Below, piece after piece: positions 8,842 through 17,125 of a DNA stretch of 64,000 nucleotides (position 1 is the stretch's first letter; every line of letters begins with the position of its first letter). The position numbers and the translations under genes were made by a program. The notes beneath the pieces are model-generated. The model made no database searches, was not told where the DNA came from, and saw nothing but the letters and a program-made list of their open reading frames with translations. Where the stretch lies: contig CAYOOP010000001.1 in assembly GCA_964405685.1 (NCBI GenBank), positions 1 to 64,000 of the forward strand, written 5' to 3'. Origin of the DNA: CAYOOP01 sp964405685 (GTDB lineage: Bacteria > Pseudomonadota > Alphaproteobacteria > Rickettsiales > SXRF01).

Positions 8842-10314
8842 ATGTTCGGAAGACGTGGCACTGACATTTCCCCCGATTCGCCGCCTCCACCTCCCGCCGC
8901 CCCCGGCGGTGAAGGTGCGGTGACGTCGACGGCTGCGTCAGCCAATGACGCGGCCCCCGCTACCAGCAAAAAACAAAACCTAGATCTAATCAGCGAACCG
9001 CAAAGCCAGGAAGGCGTCGTCGCCAATGTCACCAAGGGCGCAGACGAAAAAGAACTGCAAGCGACCAAAGAAAAAATCTACGCGCTGATGATGGAGCAGA
9101 TCGATATCGGCACCTCCTCGCGCATGCCGCGCGACGAGCTTAAACGCCAGATCATCGACCTCATCGGCGAGATTGTGATCGAACAACGCCTGATGCTCTC
9201 TTCCACCGAACAGCAATACTTGGCCGGCCAAATCGTCGATGACATGTTGGGCTACGGCCCGCTGGAACCGCTGCTCAAAGACGATGCGATCACCGACATC
9301 ATGGTGAACGGCCCCAAACAAATCTATATCGAGCGCCAGGGCAAGCTGCAACTCACCGACGTCAGCTTCCGCGACAACGAACATGTGATGACGGTCGCCA
9401 GCCGCATCGTAACCGCCGTGGGCCGCCGCGTCGACGAGTCCACTCCTATTTGCGACGCACGTTTGGCCGACGGCTCGCGCGTCAACGTTATCGCCCCACC
9501 CTGCGCCATTCGCGGGTGCTCAATCTCGATTCGTAAATTCTCCGAGAAAAAGATTACCCTCGATACCATGGCCGGCTGGGGCGCTGTTTCACCCAACATG
9601 TGTAAAGCCCTCAAAATCTTCGGCGCTATTCGCCTCAACACCATCGTATCGGGCGGTACCGGTTCCGGTAAAACCACGATGCTAAACGCCCTTTCGCGTA
9701 TGATCAACCACGGCGAGCGCGTGGTGACGATTGAGGACGCCGCAGAGTTGCAACTCCAACAGCCGCACGTTGTACCCCTTGAAACGCGCCATGCAAACTT
9801 GGAAGGCACCGGCGAAATTTCGATGCGTGATCTCGTGAAGAACGCCCTGCGTATGCGCCCTGACCGCATCATCCTCGGTGAGGTACGCGGCGGTGAGGCC
9901 TTCGATTTGCTGCAAGCGATGAACACCGGCCACGACGGTTCGATGGGTACGCTCCACGCCAACAACCCGCGCGAAGCGCTGACCCGTATGGAAAACATGA
10001 TCAACATGGCAGGTGTGAATCTGCCGAGTAAAGCGATCCGCACGCAGATTGCCGGTGCCGTCAACCTCGTCGTGCAGGTACAACGTATGCGTGACGGCGG
10101 ACGCCGCACCACCCACATCACTGAAGTCATCGGCATGGAAGGCGAAGTGATCGTGACGCAGGATCTCTTCACTTTCGAATTCACCGGTGAAGATGAAAAC
10201 GGCAAGCTCGTCGGCAAATTCGTCTCCTCCAAAGTACGCCCGCACTGCCTGGCGCAAGCGGCCTATTTCGGGCTCGATCAGGCGCTCCTTGAAGCGATGA
10301 TGGGAGATGACTAA
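8842..10314 (+). CDS. cpaF: Tad pilus secretion ATPase CpaF/TadA
   Basis: Cytoplasmic hexameric ATPase that powers Flp pilus assembly. Of 490 residues, the first ~60 are a Pro/Ala-rich disordered leader. The type II/IV secretion ATPase core follows: MVNGPKQIYIERQGK near 155, Walker A SGGTGSGKTTMLNAL near 270, the ASP-box region, Walker B RIILGEVRGGE near 341, and the His box MGTLHANNPREA. The stop and the tadB start share one base (TAATG), so the two are translationally coupled. Confidence 0.97.
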   Translation: MFGRRGTDISPDSPPPPPAAPGGEGAVTSTAASANDAAPATSKKQNLDLISEPQSQEGVVANVTKGADEKELQATKEKIYALMMEQIDIGTSSRMPRDELKRQIIDLIGEIVIEQRLMLSSTEQQYLAGQIVDDMLGYGPLEPLLKDDAITDIMVNGPKQIYIERQGKLQLTDVSFRDNEHVMTVASRIVTAVGRRVDESTPICDARLADGSRVNVIAPPCAIRGCSISIRKFSEKKITLDTMAGWGAVSPNMCKALKIFGAIRLNTIVSGGTGSGKTTMLNALSRMINHGERVVTIEDAAELQLQQPHVVPLETRHANLEGTGEISMRDLVKNALRMRPDRIILGEVRGGEAFDLLQAMNTGHDGSMGTLHANNPREALTRMENMINMAGVNLPSKAIRTQIAGAVNLVVQVQRMRDGGRRTTHITEVIGMEGEVIVTQDLFTFEFTGEDENGKLVGKFVSSKVRPHCLAQAAYFGLDQALLEAMMGDD

Positions 10315-11321
10315 TGATAGAAACGAAGAGCCTCTCCGCGGGTAACGCCGACATGATCGTTTTCGGTCTGCTCGGTGTAATTGTATTGGTGATATTTTTC
10401 ATGCTGCAGGCAAGCGACGCCTCGCCAAAACGTAACAAAGCACGCCTCAAAAAACTCCAGCAGCGCTACAATAAATCCACCAGCCTGATTGCTGAAACGA
10501 AGATGACGTTAAAACGTCAAATCGCCGAAGAACCGGGCGGCCTCATCGGCCTGCTGCTCAAACCTTTCCCGAACGTGCAGCGCCTACAAGATAAACTCGA
10601 ACGTGCAGGCTACAAAACCGCCAACGCCAAAGTGTTTTTGCTGCGCTCTTTACTGGTAGTGCTGTGCTGCATTGGCGGTTCGTTTGCGCTCCATAAGCCG
10701 GTGATTATTGGCATTGCCGTCGGCCTCGTGCTTGGTTTGTGGCTACCTATCAAAGTGCTGAATCATAAAATCGACAAGCACATGAAGAAATTCCTGCAAA
10801 TCCTACCCGACGGGATTGACCTGATTGTACGAGGTTTACGCTCCGGTTTGCCGATTGCCGAGGGCATTGCAGTGGTTGCTAAGGAAGTGCCGGACCCGGT
10901 CGGTGAGGTGTTCCGCCACGTTGCAGACTCCACCAAACTCGGCGTACCGCTCGAGAAATCACTCCAGGATATCGCACGCCAGCTCGGCAACACCGAGTTC
11001 AACTTCTTTGCCACCAGTATCATTCTTCAACGCGAAACCGGTGGTAACTTAGGTGAGATTTTGGGCAATCTATCCAATGTGCTACGCCTCAGATTCACCA
11101 TGCAGATGAAGATTAAAGCGATGACGTCGGAAGCGCGCGCCTCCGCCATCATCGTCGGCTCGCTGCCGTTTCTGGTGTCGATTGCGACCCAGCTGATGAG
11201 CCCCGGCTATCTCGATTTATTGTGGGAAGACAAGCGCGGCACCAAAATGCTGATGATCGCCGGCGGCATGCTCTGGTTCGGTGTGACCAGCATGAAACGC
11301 ATGGCCAAGTTCGAGATTTAA
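10314..11321 (+). CDS. tadB: Tad pilus inner-membrane protein TadB
   Basis: A 335-residue platform protein of the type II secretion F family. It has an N-terminal membrane helix (MIVFGLLGVIVLVIFFMLQ), a pair of helices near 105-150, a cytoplasmic T2SSF helical bundle near 165-290 (LPDGIDLIVRGLRSGLPIAE, FATSIILQRETGGNLGEIL) and two C-terminal membrane helices. It is expected to pair with TadC around the CpaF motor. tadC starts one base after its stop. Confidence 0.94.
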   Translation: MIETKSLSAGNADMIVFGLLGVIVLVIFFMLQASDASPKRNKARLKKLQQRYNKSTSLIAETKMTLKRQIAEEPGGLIGLLLKPFPNVQRLQDKLERAGYKTANAKVFLLRSLLVVLCCIGGSFALHKPVIIGIAVGLVLGLWLPIKVLNHKIDKHMKKFLQILPDGIDLIVRGLRSGLPIAEGIAVVAKEVPDPVGEVFRHVADSTKLGVPLEKSLQDIARQLGNTEFNFFATSIILQRETGGNLGEILGNLSNVLRLRFTMQMKIKAMTSEARASAIIVGSLPFLVSIATQLMSPGYLDLLWEDKRGTKMLMIAGGMLWFGVTSMKRMAKFEI

Positions 11322-11322
11322 C

Positions 11323-12312
11323 ATGGCAGAACCCGCAATCAAAACCCAGGATTTAATGCCCTTCGGCCTCTCGGTCACGGAATTCTCCATGATCGCCGCA
11401 GGGCTTGTGATTTTTGGTATCGCCGCATGGCTGTTCTTCACCATGAAGCCCAATCATTCCATGAGCAAACGTGTCAAGGCGCTAAACGAACGGCGCACAC
11501 AACTCAAACAGGAATTGCTCGCTCCCAAACGCCGCCGTAACCCCGCGATTAAAGCTCATGTGCATTGGATGGGCGAGGTCGTAGGAAAATTCAAACTGCT
11601 CAAAAGCAAGCAGATCACCGAAGCGCAAGCCTTGCTATTAGAAGCCGGGTGGCGCAGCAAAGATGCGATGGTGATTTTTGCCTTCTTTACGTTGCTGCTG
11701 CCAATCGTCGGCCTGATCTTCGGCCTTGTGTTTGTGCAGTTTTACGATTTCCAAGGCCGCATGGCGATTTTCAACAAGGGTCTGCCGCTGTTTACGCTCT
11801 ATTTCGGTTTAAAACTCCCCACACTCATTGTGCGCCGCAAGCGCAAAAGACGCTATTACCAAATCCAACGAGCCCTATCCGATACGCTTGACCTCATGAC
11901 CATTTGCGCGGAAGCAGGTTTGAGCCTGGGTGCCGCACTTGGCCGCGTGTCGAAAGAACTCGGCATCGCCTACCCCGAAATGGCCTCCGAGCTTTCCTTC
12001 ACCGCACTTGAAATGGGCTTCCTGCCTGAGCGCAACAAAGCACTTGCTAACCTCGCGCAGCGCGTCAATACCGAAGAAATGCGCGGGATCGTGAACGTGC
12101 TTATCCAAACCGAAAAATACGGCACGCCGATCGCCCAGGCCCTCCGCGTGCTCTCCACCGAATTCCGCACCCAGCGCATGCTGCGCGCCGAAAACAAAGC
12201 CGCGCGCCTACCAGCAATGATGACCGTGCCAATGATTCTATTCATCCTGCCGACACTCTTTATCGTCGTCATCAGCCCCGCGATTATTAGGGCAAGGGAT
12301 AGCTGGAAATAA
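11323..12312 (+). CDS. tadC: Tad pilus inner-membrane protein TadC
   Basis: Second T2SSF-family platform protein, 329 residues: N-terminal membrane helix, a helix pair near 110-165, the cytoplasmic bundle with SDTLDLMTICAEAGLSLGAA near 185 and IQTEKYGTPIAQALRVLS near 265, and a C-terminal helix (MILFILPTLFIVVISPAII). It is the last gene of the operon; the next gene is on the opposite strand. TadD, usually next, is found 2.8 kb downstream. Confidence 0.94.
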   Translation: MAEPAIKTQDLMPFGLSVTEFSMIAAGLVIFGIAAWLFFTMKPNHSMSKRVKALNERRTQLKQELLAPKRRRNPAIKAHVHWMGEVVGKFKLLKSKQITEAQALLLEAGWRSKDAMVIFAFFTLLLPIVGLIFGLVFVQFYDFQGRMAIFNKGLPLFTLYFGLKLPTLIVRRKRKRRYYQIQRALSDTLDLMTICAEAGLSLGAALGRVSKELGIAYPEMASELSFTALEMGFLPERNKALANLAQRVNTEEMRGIVNVLIQTEKYGTPIAQALRVLSTEFRTQRMLRAENKAARLPAMMTVPMILFILPTLFIVVISPAIIRARDSWK

Positions 12313-12409
12313 TGATTGTAATGTGAGGCCAGAAGGCCGAACCAGCCATGAGCTAGCGAAGCTGCGCCCCATAGCGTTTTCAGTAGAAACCGCTGGAGGC
12401 AATCAAATG

Positions 12410-13096
12410 TTATGCTTTCGCTTTCTGCCTCTGCTTATCCACATACATCGCCATATCAGCAGAGGTCAGCGCGGTTTCGGAATCGTCGCCTTTGCGCAAA
12501 GCATAAATACCGAATGAGGTGGATACATTGATCGGCTTGCCGTTGTACATAAACGGCGTGCGGCGAATGGCCTCGGCAATTTTTTCACCGCGTTTTTTCG
12601 CAGCATCTTCTTCGGCGTGGTACATGATGATAGCGAATTCATCGCCACCGATGCGGGCAATGAAATCTGATTCGCGCATGGTATTCGCCAAAATCTGCGA
12701 CACATGGCGAATAGCGACGTCACCGGCCGCGTGGCCATAGCTATCGTTGATGCCTTTAAAATCGTTCAAATCGAAATAGAGCACACACGACGGGTGGGCG
12801 TAACGTTCGTGCATGGCAATCGCCCATTGCAAGCGGCGCATGAACGCGCGACGGTTCGGAATCGGCGCCAGACAATCCACATCCACCAACCGCTCCAATT
12901 CCGCGAGCGTTTCACGGGTACGGGAGAGGTCGCGCGTCGTATCGTCCAGTTTCTCCAAAACAGCCGAAAGGGCAAAGGTGACTTCCGAGGTCATATGACC
13001 CTCTGGAATTCCTAGCATTTTCAGGCGGTCCTTCACCCGCAAAGGTGCTGTTTCCGCAATATTTTCAAGTGCTTCAAGGCGAATTGGGTGGTTCAT
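12410..13096 (-). CDS. GGDEF-domain diguanylate cyclase
   Basis: Predicted to make cyclic-di-GMP. In 228 residues, a short N-terminal region and a coiled-coil-like segment (LEKLDDTTRDLSRTRETLAE, about 50-70) precede the GGDEF domain with an intact active site RIGGDEFAII. An RESD motif lies exactly five residues before GGDEF, the position of the RxxD inhibitory I-site, so product inhibition is likely. There is no membrane segment or sensor domain. It converges on the end of the pilus operon, which could be relevant because c-di-GMP often controls adhesion, but that link is inferred. Confidence 0.92.
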   Translation of the reverse strand: MNHPIRLEALENIAETAPLRVKDRLKMLGIPEGHMTSEVTFALSAVLEKLDDTTRDLSRTRETLAELERLVDVDCLAPIPNRRAFMRRLQWAIAMHERYAHPSCVLYFDLNDFKGINDSYGHAAGDVAIRHVSQILANTMRESDFIARIGGDEFAIIMYHAEEDAAKKRGEKIAEAIRRTPFMYNGKPINVSTSFGIYALRKGDDSETALTSADMAMYVDKQRQKAKA

Positions 13097-13319
13097 ACTC
13101 TCTCCTATGGTAATGAAAAGGTCGCCCCTTCACTACGCAAGCTACGTACCGCAGCATTTGTCTAAAATTGTATCTATCTCTACCACGAAACCTACGCTTT
13201 TTATGTTAAGATTGTGTTAAACCTGCCGGGCAAATATTAATACAGCCACGAAAAGCGCTTGAATTGCTTTCAGTTTTCCTGTAGCAAGACGCCCTATTTT
13301 TGAAATCCAAGGAGTATTT

Positions 13320-13682
13320 ATGGCTCGCGTAACCGTTGAAGACTGCGTTTTGAATGTCCCCAACCGCTTTGAACTGGTGCTGCTCTCCGCTGCTCGCGCC
13401 AAACAAATCGCCACCGGCTCCCCGCTGACCGTGGACCGTGATAACGACAAAGACTCCGTCGTAGCGCTGCGCGAAATTGCCGATAAAACCGTCGGCGTGA
13501 ATGATCTGCTGGAAGATGTGGTGATGGGCTTCTCCAAACGCCGCATGGAAGAACCGCGCGCCAGCGCTGGGCAAGCCGACATCGAAGAGTCTTTCGAAGA
13601 CGCCGCGCAACACATCAGCAGCATGAAACAAGACGCTGCGAACATGGCCTTTGGCGGCGAGGATGTTGAGGCGGAAGATTAG
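13320..13682 (+). CDS. rpoZ: RNA polymerase omega subunit
   Basis: Small subunit that helps assemble RNA polymerase. The 120 residues open MARVTVEDCVLNVPNRFELV and contain LSAARAKQIATGSPLTVDRD, the family signature; the acidic C-terminal tail is variable. AAGGAG lies just before the ATG. In many alphaproteobacteria rpoZ sits next to spoT; here the two are about 10 kb apart, separated by the pilus locus. Confidence 0.95.
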   Translation: MARVTVEDCVLNVPNRFELVLLSAARAKQIATGSPLTVDRDNDKDSVVALREIADKTVGVNDLLEDVVMGFSKRRMEEPRASAGQADIEESFEDAAQHISSMKQDAANMAFGGEDVEAED

Positions 13683-13749
13683 GCGATCTTGAAGTCTTGC
13701 TCTATTGCGCCTAGACTATGCGTCAGCACCCTTTTCAAAGGAACATACC

Positions 13750-14259
13750 ATGACGTATGCTTATAAAACGATGCCCTCCCCTGTCGGCGAATTAAAACTC
13801 ATTGCAAGCGATAACGGCCTCGCTGCCATTTTGTGGGAAAATGATGACCCGAAACGTGTGCGTTTAACTCCACTCGTAGAAAATAAAAATCACCCGGCGC
13901 TCCTCGAAACCGAACGCCAATTAAAAGAATATTTCGCCGGAAAACGCGAAACATTTTCACTCAAGCTAGATTTCACCGGCACCGATTTCCAAAAACAAGT
14001 CTGGAACGCCCTACTCACCATCCCCTTCGGTGAAACAAGAAGTTACGCGCAAATCGCCCAACAAATAGGCAACCCCAAAGCGATGCGCGCGGTGGGTGCC
14101 GCCAACGGCAAAAACCCCATCTCCATCATCGCCGCTTGCCACCGCGTCATCGGCGCTGATGGCAAACTCACAGGGTTTGCAGGTGGGTTGGAAGCGAAAG
14201 CGTGTTTGTTGGAGATTGAGGCTAGACAGCGCACACAAACAGACAAAAAAGTGGCCTGA
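13750..14259 (+). CDS. ogt: Methylated-DNA--protein-cysteine methyltransferase
   Basis: Suicide repair enzyme that removes alkyl groups from O6-alkylguanine. The 169 residues use the ATG at 13750, preceded by AAAGGAA; an upstream start at 13705 lacks such a site. The C-terminal domain has the helix-turn-helix RSYAQIAQQIGNPKAMRAVG, the NGKNP loop and the active-site cysteine in AACHRVIG. The residue before the catalytic cysteine is Ala rather than the usual Pro (PCHRV), a variant I believe occurs in part of the Ogt family, so activity is still likely. Confidence 0.92.
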   Translation: MTYAYKTMPSPVGELKLIASDNGLAAILWENDDPKRVRLTPLVENKNHPALLETERQLKEYFAGKRETFSLKLDFTGTDFQKQVWNALLTIPFGETRSYAQIAQQIGNPKAMRAVGAANGKNPISIIAACHRVIGADGKLTGFAGGLEAKACLLEIEARQRTQTDKKVA

Positions 14260-14260
14260 T

Positions 14261-14734
14261 TTATATAGCAAGTCGCTTCAATGCTTCACCTGTAACACGC
14301 TGCGTGATCCACTCGTTTAAAGAGCGAGCACCGAAGGATTGATAGAGATCTATTGCATTTGTATTCCAATCCAAGACCGCCCACTCCATGCGGCCACATT
14401 CTTCAGCGATAGCTTTTTTAGCCAAATAGCAGAACATGCTTTTGGCAATGCCCTTTCGGCGATACTCCGGCCGCACAAATATATCTTCAACGTAAATACC
14501 GGGGCGGCTTAGAAACGTAGAGAAATTATAAAAATACACACCAAAACCTGCAGGCTTACCTTCCCACTCAGCAAGCACGCAATGTGCCTTGGGCGCATCA
14601 CCAAATAACCATTTCTCAATTAAAGCAGCATTTGCTTCACATTCGTGCGTAAGCTTCTCAAATTCTGCCAATTCTTTAATGTACTGAACAATAAGCACGC
14701 TATCGTGCGGCTGGGCTTCCCGGAGAACTAACAT
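14261..14734 (-). CDS. GNAT family N-acetyltransferase (diamine acetyltransferase-like)
   Basis: A 157-residue acetyl-CoA-dependent transferase. The fold is complete: the beta4 strand with YVEDIFVRPEYRRKGIAKSM containing the acetyl-CoA loop (R-x-x-G-I-A) near residue 85-103, followed by WAVLDWNTNAIDLYQSFGA. The early EFEKLTHECEAN and later IYVEDIFV blocks resemble spermidine/spermine acetyltransferases, but the substrate cannot be read from sequence. The start lies 34 nt after the tRNA-Asp gene on the same strand, so it may be transcribed from the tRNA promoter. Confidence 0.88.
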   Translation of the reverse strand: MLVLREAQPHDSVLIVQYIKELAEFEKLTHECEANAALIEKWLFGDAPKAHCVLAEWEGKPAGFGVYFYNFSTFLSRPGIYVEDIFVRPEYRRKGIAKSMFCYLAKKAIAEECGRMEWAVLDWNTNAIDLYQSFGARSLNEWITQRVTGEALKRLAI

Positions 14735-14767
14735 AAAATAATTCCAGGCTTCGTTGAATGGCGGGAG

Positions 14768-14844
14768 TGGCGGGAGTGACGGGACTCGAACCCGCGGCCT
14801 TCGCCGTGACAGGGCGACGCTCTAACCAACTGAGCTACACCCCC
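14768..14844 (-). tRNA. tRNA-Asp (GTC)
   Basis: 77 nt. Acceptor GGGGGTG pairs with CACTCCC (one G-U), the D-arm contains TAGCTCAGTTGGTTAGAGC, the anticodon loop reads CTGTCAC with anticodon GTC, and the T-arm has GTTCGAGTC. The discriminator is G and CCA is encoded. The last nine bases of the tRNA (CTCCCGCCA) are repeated once more immediately downstream. Confidence 0.95.
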
Positions 14845-14881
14845 GCAAAGAAGTGTATATTTCCACAACCTCCACAAAGGA

Positions 14882-14958
14882 TGGTGGGTGTTGAGAGACT
14901 CGAACTCCCGACCCTCTCGGTGTAAACGAGATGCTCTAACCAACTGAGCTAAACACCC
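14882..14958 (-). tRNA. tRNA-Val (TAC)
   Basis: 77 nt. Acceptor GGGTGTT pairs perfectly with AACACCC, the D-arm is TAGCTCAGTTGGTTAGAGC, the anticodon loop TTTACAC gives anticodon TAC, and the T-arm has GTTCGAGTC. The discriminator is A and CCA is encoded. It lies 37 nt upstream of tRNA-Asp on the same strand, so the two are probably co-transcribed. Confidence 0.95.
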
Positions 14959-15095
14959 CTATGGAATAGGGAGGGTATGTAATACTTATTTTTTAGCGGT
15001 TTGCAACCCGAAAAGCGGGGGCAATAAAATCAGTTGTCAGCGCGGGTCTGCTGGGCCATAGTCTCACCTCATAACCCATTGAGGCAGAGGTGCTT

Positions 15096-16364
15096 ATGCA
15101 ACGCCTTCCCATTCGCCAATTTTTGCTTCCCTTGAGCCTGCTGGCGCTGCTTGCAGCGTGCAGTCTGAGCCAAAGCGGTGCCGATTTAAGCGGTGAGCCG
15201 CCGGTGGTTACCGAATGGATGAACCAGGGCGAGGAACTGGAGAAAAAAGGCGATATGGATAGCGCCATGGGGATGTACGAACGCGCTATGAACGCGTCGA
15301 AACAAACCATTGCCCCGCACTTGGCATTGGCGCGCCTCTTACGCGAACAGAAAAAAGCGGTACAGGCCCTCCCTTTATTAGAAAAAGCGAAACAGCGCGC
15401 ACCTAGAAATGCGGATGTTTTTACTGAACTCGGCTTTGCGTATGTCGCCAAAAGCGAACCTGAAAAGGCACTGTCGCTGTTTGATGAAGCCCTGAGCTTG
15501 GACAAAACCTCCGCCGGTGCTTTCAGCGGCAAAGGCGTGACGCTTGATCTCATGGGTGAGCACCAAGCTGCACAAGCGGTGTATCGCGAGGCGCATGAGG
15601 TGGGCGCAGAATCCCCAGCACTCACCAACAACCAAGCGCTCTCTTTAATCTTAAGCGGCAATTCGAAAGATGCGATTACGCTGCTTGAACCGCTGGTTAA
15701 AAGCAATCAAGCGACCGCAACCATGCGGCAGAACCTAGCGCTAGCGTATGGTCTGCGCGGCAATAATTCGAAGGCGATGGAGTATGGTCTCAAGGATCTC
15801 TCGCCCCAAGAAGCGCGCGAAAACCTCGCCTTTTATAAACGCATCGGCGAGTTGAGATCCAAAACCCAGCCTACCACCCATACTAAAATAACTACGAGCC
15901 AAGCCGTGCCGGTGGCACCTATTGATGCGAAAGATACGGGCTTTGATACCTCTACCAAACCCGTCAGCAAACCGGTGGAACTAAAAAAAGCAGCGCCCGT
16001 AAAAGAAGAAATGAAACCGGTAGTCAAAGTTGAGTTAAAAAAAGAAGTAGCAAAAACGGTCGTGAAAAAAGAAGAAATAAAACCAATTGTAAAAACAGAG
16101 CCTACTAAACTTACCCCCGCTGCAGCACCCGTTACAACTTCGGCAACACCGCAGGCAAAACCCGGGGTAACCCCTCACCCTTCATCGATTGCACACGTGG
16201 CGGAACCGGATGCTGAAGAAGGTGAAAGTGGTGAAGAAAATGGCATGCAAGATGGTAATTATCTTCCTGAAGACGCACCCATAACATCGTCAAAACCTAC
16301 CTCAAAAGGTGGTAACACGTCCGTATTCGAAAAAATTCGTAACTGGCAGCCGGACGAAAACTAG
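15096..16364 (+). CDS. tadD: TadD-like TPR lipoprotein
   Basis: About 422 residues. The ATG at 15096 is chosen over a GTG at 15090 because GCAGAGG sits 5 nt before it. The signal peptide ends in a lipobox (LLAAC). Tetratricopeptide repeats fill about residues 45-240 (AMGMYERAMNASKQTIAPHL, ADVFTELGFAYVAKSEPEKA, AFSGKGVTLDLMGEHQAAQA), matching TadD, the pilotin-like lipoprotein of the Tad pilus. A long Lys/Pro/Glu-rich low-complexity tail (about 250-400) is extra. It is separated from the main pilus operon by 2.8 kb, so assignment to that system is strong by family and moderate by context. Confidence 0.82.
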   Translation: MQRLPIRQFLLPLSLLALLAACSLSQSGADLSGEPPVVTEWMNQGEELEKKGDMDSAMGMYERAMNASKQTIAPHLALARLLREQKKAVQALPLLEKAKQRAPRNADVFTELGFAYVAKSEPEKALSLFDEALSLDKTSAGAFSGKGVTLDLMGEHQAAQAVYREAHEVGAESPALTNNQALSLILSGNSKDAITLLEPLVKSNQATATMRQNLALAYGLRGNNSKAMEYGLKDLSPQEARENLAFYKRIGELRSKTQPTTHTKITTSQAVPVAPIDAKDTGFDTSTKPVSKPVELKKAAPVKEEMKPVVKVELKKEVAKTVVKKEEIKPIVKTEPTKLTPAAAPVTTSATPQAKPGVTPHPSSIAHVAEPDAEEGESGEENGMQDGNYLPEDAPITSSKPTSKGGNTSVFEKIRNWQPDEN

Positions 16365-16669
16365 GATTTCTCTTTCCTTGCACATTTCTTGAAGAAGCGG
16401 TAGAAATTATTGTTAAAAACCTGCAAAAACATGGGTTTTACAGTTTACAATTTCATTCCGCATCCGTAACAATCGGCCGCAAAGGTCCGCATGTAGGCAG
16501 ATTTAAAAGCCCTGTCATCAAAAAAAATGCGGTTTGCCTACATTTTTCATGTTTACAACACTTTCAAAAAGTGCTTTAGAGTCTCCATGTCTCTTTAAGA
16601 CATAAGGTGGCTGCGCCTTTCCGGGTGTTACCATTTTTCTTCAACAACTAGATCAACTAGGGAGTTTTT
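16365..16669. other. 305-bp intergenic region upstream of HU
   Basis: AT-rich leader of the HU gene with no reading frame of note. It contains a 9-bp inverted repeat ATGTAGGCA (16491-16499) and TGCCTACAT (16535-16543), which could form a hairpin or be a protein site, and a shorter repeat CACTTTCAAAAAGTGC near 16558-16574. An unusually long leader for an abundant DNA-binding protein would fit post-transcriptional or autogenous control, which is inference. Confidence 0.5.
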
Positions 16670-16966
16670 ATGAACAAGAACGAACTGATCGCTGAGATCG
16701 CAGACCGTTGCGAAATCACCAAAGCCCAAGCTGCTGAATGCGTTGATGCATTCTGCGAATCGATTGCTAAATCCCTTTCTAAAGGTGATGAAGTGCGTCT
16801 CGTTGGCTTCGGTACTTTCTGCACCGTAGCACGCAAAGCAACCACCGGCCGCAATCCGCGCACCGGCGCTGCTATCAAAATCCCTGCGTCTAACAAACCA
16901 AAATTCAAACCAGGCAAAGCCCTGACTGAAGTGGTTAACAAAAGCGCGCGCCGCAAAGCTGCGTAA
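16670..16966 (+). CDS. hup: HU-type nucleoid DNA-binding protein
   Basis: A 98-residue HU/IHF-family protein that bends and compacts DNA as a dimer. It starts MNKNELIAEIADRCEITKAQ, carries VRLVGFGTFCTVARKATTGR and the DNA-binding arm with RNPRTGAAIKIPASNKPKF, and ends in a short basic tail (KSARRKAA). Position 61-63 of the arm has RNP, as in HU. The gene has its own long upstream region and a terminator 24 bp after the stop, so it is monocistronic. Confidence 0.96.
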   Translation: MNKNELIAEIADRCEITKAQAAECVDAFCESIAKSLSKGDEVRLVGFGTFCTVARKATTGRNPRTGAAIKIPASNKPKFKPGKALTEVVNKSARRKAA

Positions 16967-16990
16967 GCCTTTTTGTTGCTTCAAATTAGC

Positions 16991-17020
16991 GGCGTGGGTC
17001 TTCCCCACGCCGTTTTTATT
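16991..17020 (+). terminator. Rho-independent terminator after HU
   Basis: Stem GGCGTGGG (16991-16998) pairs perfectly with CCCACGCC (17004-17011) around a 5-nt loop and is followed by GTTTTTATTTATT. Confidence 0.9.
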
Positions 17021-17125
17021 TATTCAAAGTCCAATGGTTCCTTGCCTGCCGCGCCTTAGGCACAGCTCTTGCTTAATGTTATCTTAAACGCTGTATCCTA
17101 AAATGAAATATGGTATAGTGGACTC

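Noticed and set aside
14120..14150. ACHR in place of PCHR in Ogt as a sign of an inactive alkyltransferase-like protein.
   Set aside because: Inactive relatives replace the cysteine itself, which is present here, and the ACHR variant is, to my knowledge, seen in active-looking Ogt proteins.
14993..15706. A 237-residue reading frame antisense to tadD.
   Set aside because: Its composition (very Ser/Ala/Arg-rich) is typical of the complement of a coding gene, and it faces a convincing lipoprotein gene with a ribosome site.
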